NCBI GenBank assembly: GCA_963720645.1
Contig: CAVRFX010000023.1
Span: forward strand, 62,001-126,000
DNA from: RYN-230 sp963720645
GTDB taxonomy: Bacteria; Actinomycetota; Actinomycetes; Streptosporangiales; Streptosporangiaceae
Direction of reading: 5' to 3'
DNA length: 64,000 nt
Positions 18,237 through 27,387 of this stretch are shown here, one piece after another; the stretch's first letter is position 1, and every line of letters starts with the position of its first letter. The notes beneath the pieces are model-generated. The model saw only the letters and a program-made list of their open reading frames with translations, ran no database searches and was not told the DNA's origin. Position numbers and translations under genes: made by a program.

Positions 18237-18425
18237 GTGGAGATCCTGCTTTCCCTCGACAGCGTCGAACCCCCGGCCGGCCAGCTCCGGGTGACTTCCG
18301 GCCGCGGGCCTGCGCCGGGGCGGGCGGAGGACGACGAGTTCTCCTTTACCGGCTGGCTAAGCCTGCTGAGGGCTCTTTACGAGGCGACGGGGGCAACCGC
18401 GGGCGGCTCGCCGGAGGTCCCGTGA
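18237..18425 (+). CDS. Small hypothetical protein
   Basis: A 62-residue frame beginning (GTG) EILLSLDSVEPPAGQLRV and ending with FSFTGWLSLLRALYEATG. I recall similar short actinobacterial proteins pairing an ILLSLD start with an FTGWLxLLRALYE helix. No function is known. The stop overlaps a GTG that could start the next frame. A longer version starting at ATG 18201 is also open. Confidence 0.45.
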   Translation: MEILLSLDSVEPPAGQLRVTSGRGPAPGRAEDDEFSFTGWLSLLRALYEATGATAGGSPEVP

Positions 18426-18772
18426 CCCTCCCTGAGGAGCCGCATCTTCCGCCTGCCCGCCCCCGGGTCGCTGGCCTGGTGATCGTGGGCGAGCAGGCGC
18501 AGCCCCGCAGAACAAGTGCCCACGGAGGTGACGAGACGATGATTGCCGAGTTCGCAGGGTTCCTGTGGCGGGCCACACGGCGCGCCGCGCTGGCCATCCG
18601 GGACCTGCACCGGGACCTGGAGCAGGCGTCGGAATGCCGCTGGCTTTCCGCCCGGGTACCAGTGCCGGGGACCGGCCCGCTGGCGTGGGTCCCTTCGCTG
18701 GATGGCTACCGGCTGACCGGGAACCATCTGCCCGGGGAGCCAGCCAGCAGCAAAGGTGCAGAAAATGATTGA
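18422..18772 (+). CDS. Hypothetical protein
   Basis: An open frame of 116 residues from the GTG overlapping the previous stop. The likely coding core starts at the internal ATG 18539 (MIAEFAGFLWRATRRAALAI), 78 residues, with an amphipathic N-terminal helix. GGAGGTGACGAG lies just ahead of that ATG. No family recognised. The end overlaps the DUF3237 gene by a few bases. Confidence 0.4.
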   Translation: MTLPEEPHLPPARPRVAGLVIVGEQAQPRRTSAHGGDETMIAEFAGFLWRATRRAALAIRDLHRDLEQASECRWLSARVPVPGTGPLAWVPSLDGYRLTGNHLPGEPASSKGAEND

Positions 18773-19220
18773 CCTGCGGTACGAGATGAGATTCGCGGAG
18801 CGGATCGAGGGACCCCTCGGGCCCACCACCGGATCCCCGGCCCGGCTGTGCTGGCAGGTCGCCGAGGCCACCCTCGCGGGACCACGGATCACCGCGAGCC
18901 TGGCGATGCCGGGAATCGACTGGATCCGGATCGACAGCCACGGCATCCGCCGTCAGGACCAGCGAACACAGTTCCTGACCGACGACGGGACGCTGATCCT
19001 GATGCGCTACGACACCGCGCTGATCCGCGGCGACGAGGCGTTTACCCGGGCCCTGGCCAGCGGCCAGGAGACCTGGCTCGCCGACCAGTACATGTGCATG
19101 ACCCCCCAGTTCGACGTGAGCGACGCCGCGTACGACTGGCTCACGCAGAGCCTGTTCATCGGACGCGGGCGGCTCGCCGGGCCGCAGCGGGTCGAGTACG
19201 AGATCTACCGGGTCGCCTAG
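18765..19220 (+). CDS. DUF3237 family protein
   Basis: A 151-residue protein matching the DUF3237 beta-barrel: MIDLRYEMRFAERIEG, PGIDWIRIDSHGIRR, then GTLILMRYDTALIRG and TPQFDVSDAAYDWL near the end. The family is uncharacterised but is often found with aromatic degradation genes. ATG 18765 has AAAGG eight bases upstream and is preferred to the GTG at 18756. It is convergent with the carboxymuconolactone decarboxylase gene 16 bases on. Confidence 0.8.
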   Translation: MIDLRYEMRFAERIEGPLGPTTGSPARLCWQVAEATLAGPRITASLAMPGIDWIRIDSHGIRRQDQRTQFLTDDGTLILMRYDTALIRGDEAFTRALASGQETWLADQYMCMTPQFDVSDAAYDWLTQSLFIGRGRLAGPQRVEYEIYRVA

Positions 19221-19236
19221 AACGCCCCGGGGCTCC

Positions 19237-19829
19237 TCAGCTGGCTGATCCGGTTTCACCCGGCGGGCTCTGCACATCGGCGAAGCGAGGCGCGCCGTCT
19301 TCGCACCCGACCCGGGCCCCGTTGGCCGTGAAACTGATGGCGTGATACCAGCCCGCGAGCATCAGCAGGTCAAGCAGTTGCTCCTGGCTGAAGGCCCGGG
19401 CCAGCAGGCCCCAGAGGTCTTCGCCGATATCGGCGGAGTCATGCAGAGCATCGGCGGCCTGGATGAGCAGCCGGTCCCGCTCATCACCCCAGCAGGGATC
19501 GGTCGCGTGGCCATGGGTCAGGGAAGTGATCTGCTCGCCGGACAGGCCGCCCGCCCGGCGAAGAACGCGATGTGCACCCCCCACTCGTACTCGCACCGGC
19601 ATCTCGCGCACGTCCGGTCGATGATGATCTCCCGGTGGCGCAGCGAGAGCGAGAGCCGCTTGCTGAGCTCGTAGCTGCCCCAGCCGCTCATGGCGGAGGT
19701 CATCGGAAGGTTGCGCACGAAGGTGCGGAACAGCAGGATCGGCGGCACGCCCGGCGGCATCATGGCGTCGAGCCGCTCGGCGACGTCGGATGAGTACGGT
19801 GGGCGGACGGGATCAATCCGGGTAGCCAC
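19237..19829 (-). pseudogene. Carboxymuconolactone decarboxylase (CMD) family protein, one frameshift
   Basis: Starts MATRIDPVRPPYSS and includes FRTFVRNLPMTSAMSGWGSY, then the CMD/AhpD active-site block DRTCARCRCEYEWGVH with its CxxC and following His. The frame changes near 19565 just after that block. The second frame completes the fold with TDPCWGDERDRLLIQAADAL and MLAGWYHAISFTANG. Correcting one base gives a full-length protein of about 197 residues. It is divergently transcribed from an HxlR regulator with twin operators between them. Confidence 0.8.
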
Positions 19830-19878
19830 AGGGGTGCTCCTCTGCTGTTCTGTCCTGCTGTCCGTTCTGTCCTGCTTT

Positions 19879-19897
19879 CGTTTCTGATTCCGAAACG
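19879..19897. promoter_or_regulatory. Operator 1 in the CMD/HxlR divergent region
   Basis: CGTTTCTGATTCCGAAACG: arms CGTTTC and GAAACG around seven bases. It matches the second site at 19914 in 17 of 19 positions, with centres 35 bases apart. Probable binding site of the HxlR regulator. Confidence 0.75.
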
Positions 19898-19913
19898 CTC
19901 TGCACCATGGTAT

Positions 19914-19932
19914 CGTTTCTGATATCGAAACG
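19914..19932. promoter_or_regulatory. Operator 2 in the CMD/HxlR divergent region
   Basis: CGTTTCTGATATCGAAACG, a near copy of the 19879 site, immediately upstream of the AAAGGAG ribosome site of the HxlR gene. Its position would block or control translation-start-proximal transcription of hxlR, so autoregulation is likely. Confidence 0.78.
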
Positions 19933-19944
19933 CAAAGGAGTGCG

Positions 19945-20301
19945 ATGGCAGCGCGGGTCCCGCGTCCCGGGGCGCCGGTCCGGGGGTCGGCAACAGGCCG
20001 CCCGCTGATGGCGGCGATGGATCTGCTCGGACGGCGCTGGGCGCTGCGGATCCTGTGGGAACTCCGCGGCGGGCCGCTGGGGGCACGGGCCCTGCGGAGC
20101 CGGTGCGACCGGATGTCCTCCAGCGTGCTGTACGAGCGGCTGGACGAACTCGCGGGCGCGGGCCTGATCGCCCGGGACGAGGCCGGCGACTACCTGCTCA
20201 CCGACCTCGGAGCGGCCCTCGGACCAGCACTCGAATCCCTGGACTCCTGGGCCGGACGCTGGGCGGAAACGCTGCCGGGCGCAAACGGGCAACCCGGGTG
20301 A
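19945..20301 (+). CDS. HxlR family winged-helix transcriptional regulator
   Basis: A 118-residue protein with the HxlR layout: MAAMDLLGRRWALRILWEL, RALRSRCDRMSSSVLYERLD, then the wing LIARDEAGDYLLTDLG. AAAGGAG is four bases before the ATG. HxlR proteins act as dimers and often respond to aldehydes or electrophiles. The divergent CMD gene, whose product has a redox CxxC, is the presumed target, with two matching palindromes in the gap. Confidence 0.88.
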   Translation: MAARVPRPGAPVRGSATGRPLMAAMDLLGRRWALRILWELRGGPLGARALRSRCDRMSSSVLYERLDELAGAGLIARDEAGDYLLTDLGAALGPALESLDSWAGRWAETLPGANGQPG

Positions 20302-20441
20302 ACGCACCCCGGAGCGGATCGAAGATCGCCAGGCAATTCTTCCTGCCGCGGCTGTAATCATCCGCTGCGGGTTATCCTCACCATCTGCACGTGGCACAGG
20401 ATGACGTCACACGCACCCGAGGCCAGACGGAGAGCGCCGGT

Positions 20442-21089
20442 ATGGAGCTTGAATCGCTGAACGCCGCCTTCGTCATCGACATGTTCCTGCTGCTCCTGAT
20501 CGGCGTGGGCCCCAAGATTGCGCTGGTGCCCTTCCTCGACGCGACCGCCTCCATGCCGGAAGCCACCAAGCGCCGCGTCCTGCGCAAGATGCTGACCACC
20601 GCCGCCACGGTCGCCGTGCTCCTGCTGGTTCTCGGCGGGCTGCTGACCAGGCTGCTGCATTTCTCACCGGGCGCGCTCGGCGTCGCCAGCGGCATCATCC
20701 TGCTCATCATCGCGGTCACCATGGTGCTCGGCCAGCGCGACGACAACGGCGCTGGTCACCCCGCCGATGAGCAGGACCCGATGCGAACCGCCGTCTTCCC
20801 GCTGGCCGTGCCGTACCTGCTCAACCCGGCCGGGATCGTGGTTCTGGTCACCGCCTCCGCGGAAGCCAGCTCGATCGCCGTTCTCGCCGTCGTCGTCGGC
20901 GTGCTCATCGTCATCCTCGCGCTCGACGTCGTCATCTTCCGCTGGGCCGTGCAGGTGAGCAATCACCTGGACCCCAGCCGGATGCTGGTCACCGAGAAGG
21001 TGTTCGGCTTCCTGCTGGCGGCGCTCGCGGTGCAGCTGGCGCTCGACGGATTGTCCGACGTCGGGGTGATCCACCTCACCAGCCACTGA
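20442..21089 (+). CDS. MarC family integral membrane protein
   Basis: A 215-residue protein with six hydrophobic helices. MarC family marks are GVGPKIALVPFLDAT after helix 1 and FPLAVPYLLNPAGIVVLV in the middle, with DVVIFRWAVQVSNHL later. ATG 20442 is preferred, with GGAGAG about eight bases upstream. MarC proteins were once linked to multiple antibiotic resistance, but the transport substrate remains unknown. Stands alone. Confidence 0.85.
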   Translation: MELESLNAAFVIDMFLLLLIGVGPKIALVPFLDATASMPEATKRRVLRKMLTTAATVAVLLLVLGGLLTRLLHFSPGALGVASGIILLIIAVTMVLGQRDDNGAGHPADEQDPMRTAVFPLAVPYLLNPAGIVVLVTASAEASSIAVLAVVVGVLIVILALDVVIFRWAVQVSNHLDPSRMLVTEKVFGFLLAALAVQLALDGLSDVGVIHLTSH

Positions 21090-21148
21090 CGGGGCAACAC
21101 CGGCCGCCGGGTACTGCGTGATCAGACGTCCTTGCCCTTTCCCAGGGG

Positions 21149-21937
21149 TCACCGGCCGGTGAAGCGGGCCTCACGCCGCTCGGTGAAGCTGCGCAGCCCC
21201 TCGGCCGCGTCCTGGCTGTGCAGGATCGCAGGGAGCACGGAGGCGATGTGCTCACGTGCGGCGTCCGGGCCCCGGCTCCGTCCGATGCGCGCGCTGGCCA
21301 GGGTGGCCTGTACCCCCAGGGGCGCCTGCCGGGCGATCAGCTGGGCCAGTTCCCGCGCCCGGCCCGTGTGCGACCCGGCCGGCACGACCTCCTGCACCAG
21401 CCCGATCCGCAGCGCCTCCCCGGCGCCGAATTCCTCGGCGGTGAGCAGGAAACGCATCGCGTTGCCCCAGCCGAGCTGCGCAGGCGCACGGAAGGTGGCG
21501 CCGCCGAACGGCATGATCCCGCGGCCGATCTCCAGCTGGCGGAAGCGCACGTCATCGGCGGCGACCACGATGTCGGCGGCCAGGGCGAGCTCGATGGACA
21601 GCGTGTAAGCAATGCCGTTGACCGCCAGCACGACCGGCTTGGGCACCGGCTCGCCCCAGACCGCGAACGGGTCGAAGCGGTGCCCGCCCGCAATCGCGCC
21701 GGGACCGGACTGGGCCACCGCCGGGCCGACCTCGGCCAGATCGAGGCCCGCCGAGAAGTGATCGCCGTGCGCGAAGAGCACCCCGGCGCGGAGCTCATCG
21801 TCAGTGCCGAGGGTCTCGTACGCGGCACCGAGCGCCTCGATGGTCGCCAGGTCGAAAGCGTTGCGCTTCGCCGGCCGGTTGACCCCGATCAGCAGGACAT
21901 ATCCATCGCGCTCGATGGTGATGGGCTCGCTCAACAT
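21149..21937 (-). CDS. Enoyl-CoA hydratase/isomerase family protein (crotonase)
   Basis: A 262-residue protein with the crotonase fold: INRPAKRNAF-like GVNRPAKRNAFDLAT, the first oxyanion loop HGDHFSAGLDLAE, and the second with IELALAADIVVAADD then FRQLEIGRGIMPFGGA. One Glu sits at the usual acid/base position in LEIGRGI, and the other usual Glu is not obvious. It probably acts on a CoA thioester in fatty-acid or aromatic catabolism; the exact substrate is unknown. It is intact and of normal length. Confidence 0.87.
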   Translation of the reverse strand: MLSEPITIERDGYVLLIGVNRPAKRNAFDLATIEALGAAYETLGTDDELRAGVLFAHGDHFSAGLDLAEVGPAVAQSGPGAIAGGHRFDPFAVWGEPVPKPVVLAVNGIAYTLSIELALAADIVVAADDVRFRQLEIGRGIMPFGGATFRAPAQLGWGNAMRFLLTAEEFGAGEALRIGLVQEVVPAGSHTGRARELAQLIARQAPLGVQATLASARIGRSRGPDAAREHIASVLPAILHSQDAAEGLRSFTERREARFTGR

Positions 21938-22003
21938 CGCTCCCAGGCGGCCGCGGGCGGTCAGTTGACCCGACTCTACGGACTGCCACGCCGCCGCGGC
22001 AGG

Positions 22004-22264
22004 TCAGGACGCGGCGTCGAGCCACTCCTCGAACGTCGGGCCGGCCAGGGTGGCGTCCGGGCCGGGCAGCAGGGCGCCGTTCTCGTAGAGGTCGTGGTCC
22101 GGGTCAGCCGGATCACTCACGCCCTCGACCTTCACCGGGTCGCCGCGCCGGGCCGTGAGCAGGGCTGCCATGTCAACGAGGTTTTCTGCCCGGGGCCCCG
22201 CGATCTCCGGGACCCGCGCCCCGGCCAGCCGGTGGGCCAGGCGTCCCGCCAGCGGCCCGAAGGG
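22004..22264 (-). pseudogene. NmrA/SDR-type NAD(P)-binding protein, C-terminal remnant
   Basis: Reading the minus strand between an in-frame stop near 22264 and TGA at 22006-22004 gives 86 residues. They include LVDMAALLTARRGDPVKVEG, DHDLYENGALLPGP and TFEEWLDAAS. This matches the C-terminal end of actinobacterial NAD(P)H-binding (NmrA-like) proteins as I remember them. There is no Rossmann start. The fragment begins right at the end of the MalT-type regulator, so the N-terminal two thirds were lost at that junction. Confidence 0.5.
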
Positions 22265-22273
22265 CTCAGGGAA

Positions 22274-25060
22274 TCAGGGGATCAGGCCCAGCTCCCGCGC
22301 GCGGGCGACGGCTTCGGTGCGGTTGGCCGCGCCGAGCTTGCCCAGGATGTGCGTGACGTGCTTCTTGACGGTGTCGAGGCTGACCACCAGCTCCCAGGCG
22401 ATGGCCTGGTTCGGGCTGCCCGCCGCCAGCATCGACAGCACCTCTAGCTCGCGGCCGGTCAGCGGCTCGACGATGCCGGGCAGCGCCTCGGCGGTGCCCT
22501 GCCTGGGGTCCTGCTCGGCGTGCGGCGTGTCAAACGCGCGCCGGAGCCGGGCCAGGCAGCCGAGCGGGATCCCTGCGGCGGCCTCGCCGGCCCGCTGGGC
22601 GGCGATCAGCCGGCCCAGCAGCGCGGCCATCGGCGGGCCCTCGTCGGCGAAGACCCGGACATGGCCCTGGGGGCAGGCCAGCCTCGAGCGCCGCGGCCAG
22701 GGCGTCCACCGCGGCGGCCTGCTCGCCGCTGGCGGCCAGGGCCAGCGCCCGCAGTGCGCCGAGCTCGATGAGGCTGCCGGCCCGGTGCTGGGCTGCGGCC
22801 AGCCGCGTGCAGCCGGTCCAGCAGCGGAAGCGCCTGGCCGGCCGGCCCTCGGCGAGCAGGACCCGGGCCAGCACCAGATATCCGGGCTCCCGGGCGTAGT
22901 CCGGCTCGGTCGTCCGCGCCGAGGCCGCTGCTCTGTCGTCCAGCGGGCGGCACCGGCCAGGTCGCCCTGGGCCAGCAGCAGCCGTCGCTCGCTGGGCCGG
23001 AGCCGAGGTTGAGCGGGCTGGCGGGGCCCGGCGACGGCCTGCGCGGCCTCGTCGATCGCCTCCAGCGCCCCGGCCGGGTCACCCGTCGCCTGCCGGATCC
23101 ACGCCAGCGTCACCAGGCCGGCGGCCAGCGGCGGGGTGTAGACGAACTGCCGGCACAGCGCGATGCCCTCGGTGACATGCTGCGAGGGCGCGGTCGAGTT
23201 CGTTCCGCTGGTAGGCCACCTCGCCCAGGCCCACATAGTGCGGGGCCAGCGGCTGGCAGCGGCGGGCGGCCTGGCGGCGCGGTGGTATCCAGCGCCTGCC
23301 GGTAGGTCCAGACGGCCGCGTCCAGGCGGCCCCTGGGCGCGCTGAACCTGGCCGAGCTGATAGCTGCCCCAGGCGGTCACGGTGGGCTGGCCGGCCGCCC
23401 GCCACCCGCCGATGCTGGACGCCAAGGCGCGCTCGGCGTCCGCGAGCAGGCCGCGGAGCCACTCGGCCACGGCCAGGAATCCCCGGGCGATGGAGCTCAG
23501 CAGCCACTCGTTCTCGCCGGCTCGGCCAGGGCCTGCGACGCGAACGCCGCCGTGCCCTCGGCGTCACCGCGAAGCTGGGCGAGATAGCTGCGATCGAGCG
23601 CGATCTGCGCGGGAACGTTCACCAGCATGCTGGCGGCCCTGCCGACCGTAGGCTCGAACGGCTCTTCGGCCGCGCCTGCGGACGCGCGCTCGGCCGCGTC
23701 GGTCAGCGCTCTACCCGTCCGCGCGGCCGCTGGCGGTGGCCAGCTGGGCCTGCGCCAGCAGCAGCCGGGGACGGGACCGGACCAGGTCAGCGGGGAGCGC
23801 CGACAGCCACCGCTGGATCGTCGCAGCCTCGCCGCGCAGGTAGAAGACCGTGTCGAAGTGCCGCTCGATCAGCCGGGCGGCCCAGGCCGTGTCCCCCGCG
23901 GCCACCGCGTGGCGTATCGCGTCATCGGCCAGCCCGTGCTCCTCATGCCAGGCCGCCGCGTTGCGGTGCAGCTGCGCAATCTGGGCGGGCTGTTGCTCAG
24001 GCGGGCGCGGAGCAGGTCGGCGAACAGGTGGTGGTAGCGCCACCAGCCGCGCACCTCATCCAGCGGCACCAGGAACAGGCCCGCCCGCTCCACCTGCTCC
24101 AGCAGCGCCTGGCTGCCGGGCCGGCCGGTGACCGCGTCGCACAGCTCCCCCGACAGCCGCTCCAGTACCGACGTCTCCAGCAGGAACGTGCGCACCTGCT
24201 CGCTCTGCCGCTCCAGCACCTCCTCGGCCAGGTAGTCCAGCACGTAGCGGTGGCTGCCGGTGAACGCCGCCACGAACCCGGCCACATCCTCCTGCCCGCG
24301 CAGCGACAGCGCCGGCCAGCTGCAGCCCCGCCGCCCATCCCTCGGTGCGCGCCGCCAGCGCCGCGACCGCCGCATCGGGCAGAGCCGCGCCAGGACCGGC
24401 CGCTACCTGCGCAGCAGTGCCGCCGCCTCGTCTGCGGTGAACCGCAGCTCGTCGTCCCGCAGCTCGGCCAGCTGCCCGCGGGCCCGCAGCCGGGCCAGGG
24501 CCAGCGGCGGGTCGGCTGCGGCTGGCCAGCACCAGATGCAGTTCCGGGCGGCCGGTGCTCCAGCAAGAACCGAGCGACGCGTGCACCGGCTGAGAGCCGA
24601 TCAGGTGATAGTCGTCGAGGACCAGCAGCGCCACATCCGTCGCCGGGATCGGTGGCCAGCTCGTTGACCAGGGCCGTAACCAGCGGCTCGAACGACGGTA
24701 GGCGCCGGCGGGCCGAGCAGCGGGCCGACCCGCTCGGCGATCCCCGGCCGCGCCCGGTCCAGCGCGGCCACGACGTGCCGCCAGAACCGGGCCGGGTCGT
24801 TGTCCCCGGCATCCAGCGACAGCCACGCCACCGGCCGTTGCGCCGCGGCGGGCCCAGTCGGCGAGCAGGACCGTCTTGCCGTACCCGGCCGGGGCGCAGA
24901 CCAGCACCAGCCCCGGCCCAGTCCGTCATCGAGCCGCTTCGGCCAGCCGCGGCCGGGGCACGAAACCCGGCCGCGAGCCGGGCACATGCAGCTTGGTGGC
25001 CAGCAGGACATCCCGCTCGGATGCTCCCGCCGCGGGGATCCCCGGGAGCGGCTCAGTCAT
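22274..25060 (-). pseudogene. MalT-type LuxR regulator, many frameshifts
   Basis: Start MTEPLPGIPAAG at 25060; then ATKLHVPGSRPGFVPRPRL, Walker A APAGYGKT near 24890, VAWLSLDAGDNDPARFWRH, ALLVLDDYHLI (Walker B), WWRYHHLFADLLRARL and AAWHEEHGLADDAI. The C-terminal LuxR HTH is LTGRELEVLSMLAAGSPNQ followed by SLDTVKKHVTHILGKLGA. These pieces lie in all three minus frames, so at least eight indels are needed to join them, most of them between 24050 and 24930. All domains of a full 900-residue MalT/LAL protein are present in order. Either this stretch is poorly sequenced or the gene is decaying. Confidence 0.8.
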
Positions 25061-25309
25061 CGTCGCAGCCCTCTCTTACCCCTCCCTGGCCATCGTGACC
25101 ACATGACCAGTGCAGCACTTTGGTGCCCTATGACGACAGTAAAGACTCCACCTGGCAAGTCCACTTTCGGGTGACGCCCGGGCCGCCGCGGCTTCCTAGT
25201 GTGCCGGGACAGGAACACACCTCGACAGGAGGAACGGAATGGCCGCTCTCAAGCCCGACCCGCCCGGGAACCGCAGGGCCGCCGTCAGGAGCGGCTCACT
25301 GGAGGTCCG

Positions 25310-26302
25310 GTGCGCACCCAGGTAACCGCGGCCGCCGGCGCTGCCCTCCCGGCCACCCCGGGATCACCTGCTCCCAGCGCTGTGGTGGTGGCTGGGCTCA
25401 GCAAGAGTTATGGCCCGGTGCAGGCCGTGAGAGGCGTGAGCTTCACCGTGGACCATGGGGAGATCTTCGCGCTCCTCGGGCCGAACGGCGCGGGCAAGAC
25501 CACCATCCTGGAGATCCTCGAGGGCTTCCGCACCCGGGACTCCGGGCTGGTCGAGGTGCTCGGCATCGACCCCGGGGACCGGACGGCCGCTGCGGCGCTG
25601 CGCGAGCGGATCGGGCTGGTGCTCCAGGACATCGCGGTGGAGCCCTACCTGACCGTCCGCGAGACCATCGCCCGCAACGCGGGCTATTACTCCTGCCCCC
25701 GGGATGTCGGCGAGACGATCGGCCTGGCCGGCCTGGCCGGGCAGGAGCGGAAGAAGGTCAGGAACCTGTCCGGCGGCCAGAAACGGCGCCTGGACCTGGC
25801 CCTGGGCCTGATCGGCGACCCTGAGCTGCTGTTCCTGGACGAGCCGACGACTGGATTCGACCCGAACGCCCGGCACGAAGCGTGGGAGGTCGTCCGCGGC
25901 CTGCGCGGCTCGGGGACCAGCATCGTGCTCACCACGCACTACATGGACGAGGCGCAGGCCCTGGCCGACCGGGTGGCGGTGATCTCGGCCGGCCAGATCG
26001 TGGCCGAGGGGACTCCGTTGACCATCGGCGGCCGGGACCAGGCCCGGGTGCGCATCCGCTTCGCCCTGCCCGGCGGATACACGGCCGCTGATCTGCCGGT
26101 CGCCGGCCTCGCAGGGGATGGCCTGATCACCGTGGAGAGCGGGGAACCGACCCGGGCCCTGCACCAGCTGACCGGCTGGGCGCTGCAGCGCGGCATAGTG
26201 CTCGACCAGCTCAGGGTCGACCGGCCCAGCCTGGAAGAGGTCTACCTGACCTTGACCGGCAACGGCCTGCCCGGACCCGCGCGGGAAGGGAGCACGCGGT
26301 GA
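25310..26302 (+). CDS. ABC transporter ATP-binding protein (DrrA/CcmA-type)
   Basis: A 330-residue ATPase. Walker A GPNGAGKT is at 57-64, the signature is LSGGQKRR, Walker B is LLFLDEPTTGFDP and the H loop is TTHYMDEA. A C-terminal 80-residue domain typical of drug exporters follows. GTG 25310 is preferred because GGAGG ends five bases before it. The stop overlaps the permease start (GTGA), giving a coupled two-gene exporter. Substrate unknown; lipids, antibiotics or other hydrophobic compounds are usual for this class. Confidence 0.9.
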   Translation: MRTQVTAAAGAALPATPGSPAPSAVVVAGLSKSYGPVQAVRGVSFTVDHGEIFALLGPNGAGKTTILEILEGFRTRDSGLVEVLGIDPGDRTAAAALRERIGLVLQDIAVEPYLTVRETIARNAGYYSCPRDVGETIGLAGLAGQERKKVRNLSGGQKRRLDLALGLIGDPELLFLDEPTTGFDPNARHEAWEVVRGLRGSGTSIVLTTHYMDEAQALADRVAVISAGQIVAEGTPLTIGGRDQARVRIRFALPGGYTAADLPVAGLAGDGLITVESGEPTRALHQLTGWALQRGIVLDQLRVDRPSLEEVYLTLTGNGLPGPAREGSTR

Positions 26303-27081
26303 GCATCGCCACCCGCCAGTCGCCACGCCGGGGCCTCGGTTTGCTGTGGCACCAGGTCCGCTACGAGCAGCTGTCCTTCTGGCGGAACCCGCAAAGCGCA
26401 TTCTTCACGTTCGTTTTCCCGGTCGTGATCATTACGATCTTCGGCGCCCTGTTCCGTAGCGGGAGCGGGAGCTCCTACTTCTACGGCCTGTCCGCCCTGC
26501 AGTATTACGTGCCCTCCATCGCCGCGCTCTCCGTGCTGAGCTCCTGCTACAGCCAGCTCGCGATCGTCCTCGCCCAGCGGCGCCAGGACGGCATCCTCAA
26601 GCGGGTGCGGGCCACGCCGCTGCCCGCATGGGTCTACTTCCTCGGGCTGCTGACGCACTGCATCATGGTCAGCGCCGTGGATGTGGCGCTGATCGTCGGC
26701 ATCGGCAGCCTGTTCAGCGTGCCCTTCCCCACCCACTGGGCTGCGATCGCGCTGGCGCTCGTCCTGGGCGCGGCCAGCTTCTGCGCGCTGGGCGTCGCGG
26801 TGGCATCCCTGATCCGTAACTCCGAGGCCGCACCGGCGGTCGTGCAGTTCGTCCTGTTCCCGCTGCTGTTCATTTCGGGCACGTACATGCCCATTCACTC
26901 TGACCTGCTGAATCGCATTTCCGGCGCCCTGCCGGTGCGGCCGTTCAACGAGGCCCTGCTCGGCCCGTTCGCCCAGCACACCGGGTTCGAATGGGGACAC
27001 CTCGGCGTTCTCCTCGCCTGGGGCGCCGTCGGAGCGCTCGTGGCTGTCCGCCGCTTCCGCTGGACCGCCCGGCCCGAATGA
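26299..27081 (+). CDS. ABC-2 type transporter permease
   Basis: A 260-residue membrane protein with six helices. It starts with a cytoplasmic segment (HQVRYEQLSFWRNPQSAFF) and contains the ABC-2 permease features RRQDGILKRVRATPLPAW and FPLLFISGTYMPI. It is translationally coupled to the ATPase by a GTGA overlap, and together they form a typical half-size-permease exporter working as a dimer. Confidence 0.9.
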   Translation: MSIATRQSPRRGLGLLWHQVRYEQLSFWRNPQSAFFTFVFPVVIITIFGALFRSGSGSSYFYGLSALQYYVPSIAALSVLSSCYSQLAIVLAQRRQDGILKRVRATPLPAWVYFLGLLTHCIMVSAVDVALIVGIGSLFSVPFPTHWAAIALALVLGAASFCALGVAVASLIRNSEAAPAVVQFVLFPLLFISGTYMPIHSDLLNRISGALPVRPFNEALLGPFAQHTGFEWGHLGVLLAWGAVGALVAVRRFRWTARPE

Positions 27082-27096
27082 TGACAGAGGTGCGCC

Positions 27097-27300
27097 ATGT
27101 GTACACACCAGCCTCCGTGCCCGCCGGCTGACCGCGCGGACCGCGACGCAGCCCGCATCGTGGCCGGTCACCCGGAGCAAGGGTGGAGCCTGCTCTGCAA
27201 CGGGGTGATCGTGTTCGACGACCTGGGCGAGATCCTGCCCGGCGGCCAGGCGATCCCGCCGCACCGCCGGGGGTATGTCCAGACTCCCGCTGCGGCGTGA
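27097..27300 (+). CDS. DUF5999 family protein
   Basis: A 67-residue protein: MCTHQPPCPPADRADRDAAR, GHPEQGWSLLCNGVIVFDDLG, ending PPHRRGYVQ. This is the DUF5999 pattern known across actinobacteria, including the conserved early Cys/His pair. Function unknown. GAGGTGCG stands before the ATG, 15 bases after the permease stop, so it may share that transcript. Confidence 0.85.
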   Translation: MCTHQPPCPPADRADRDAARIVAGHPEQGWSLLCNGVIVFDDLGEILPGGQAIPPHRRGYVQTPAAA

Positions 27301-27387
27301 GAACGCGAGCGCCCGCTGGCCCCGGCCCGGCGGCCAAAGCGCTCACCGTGAAAGCCAATTCACTCCACAGACCCTGGGGAACACGAC

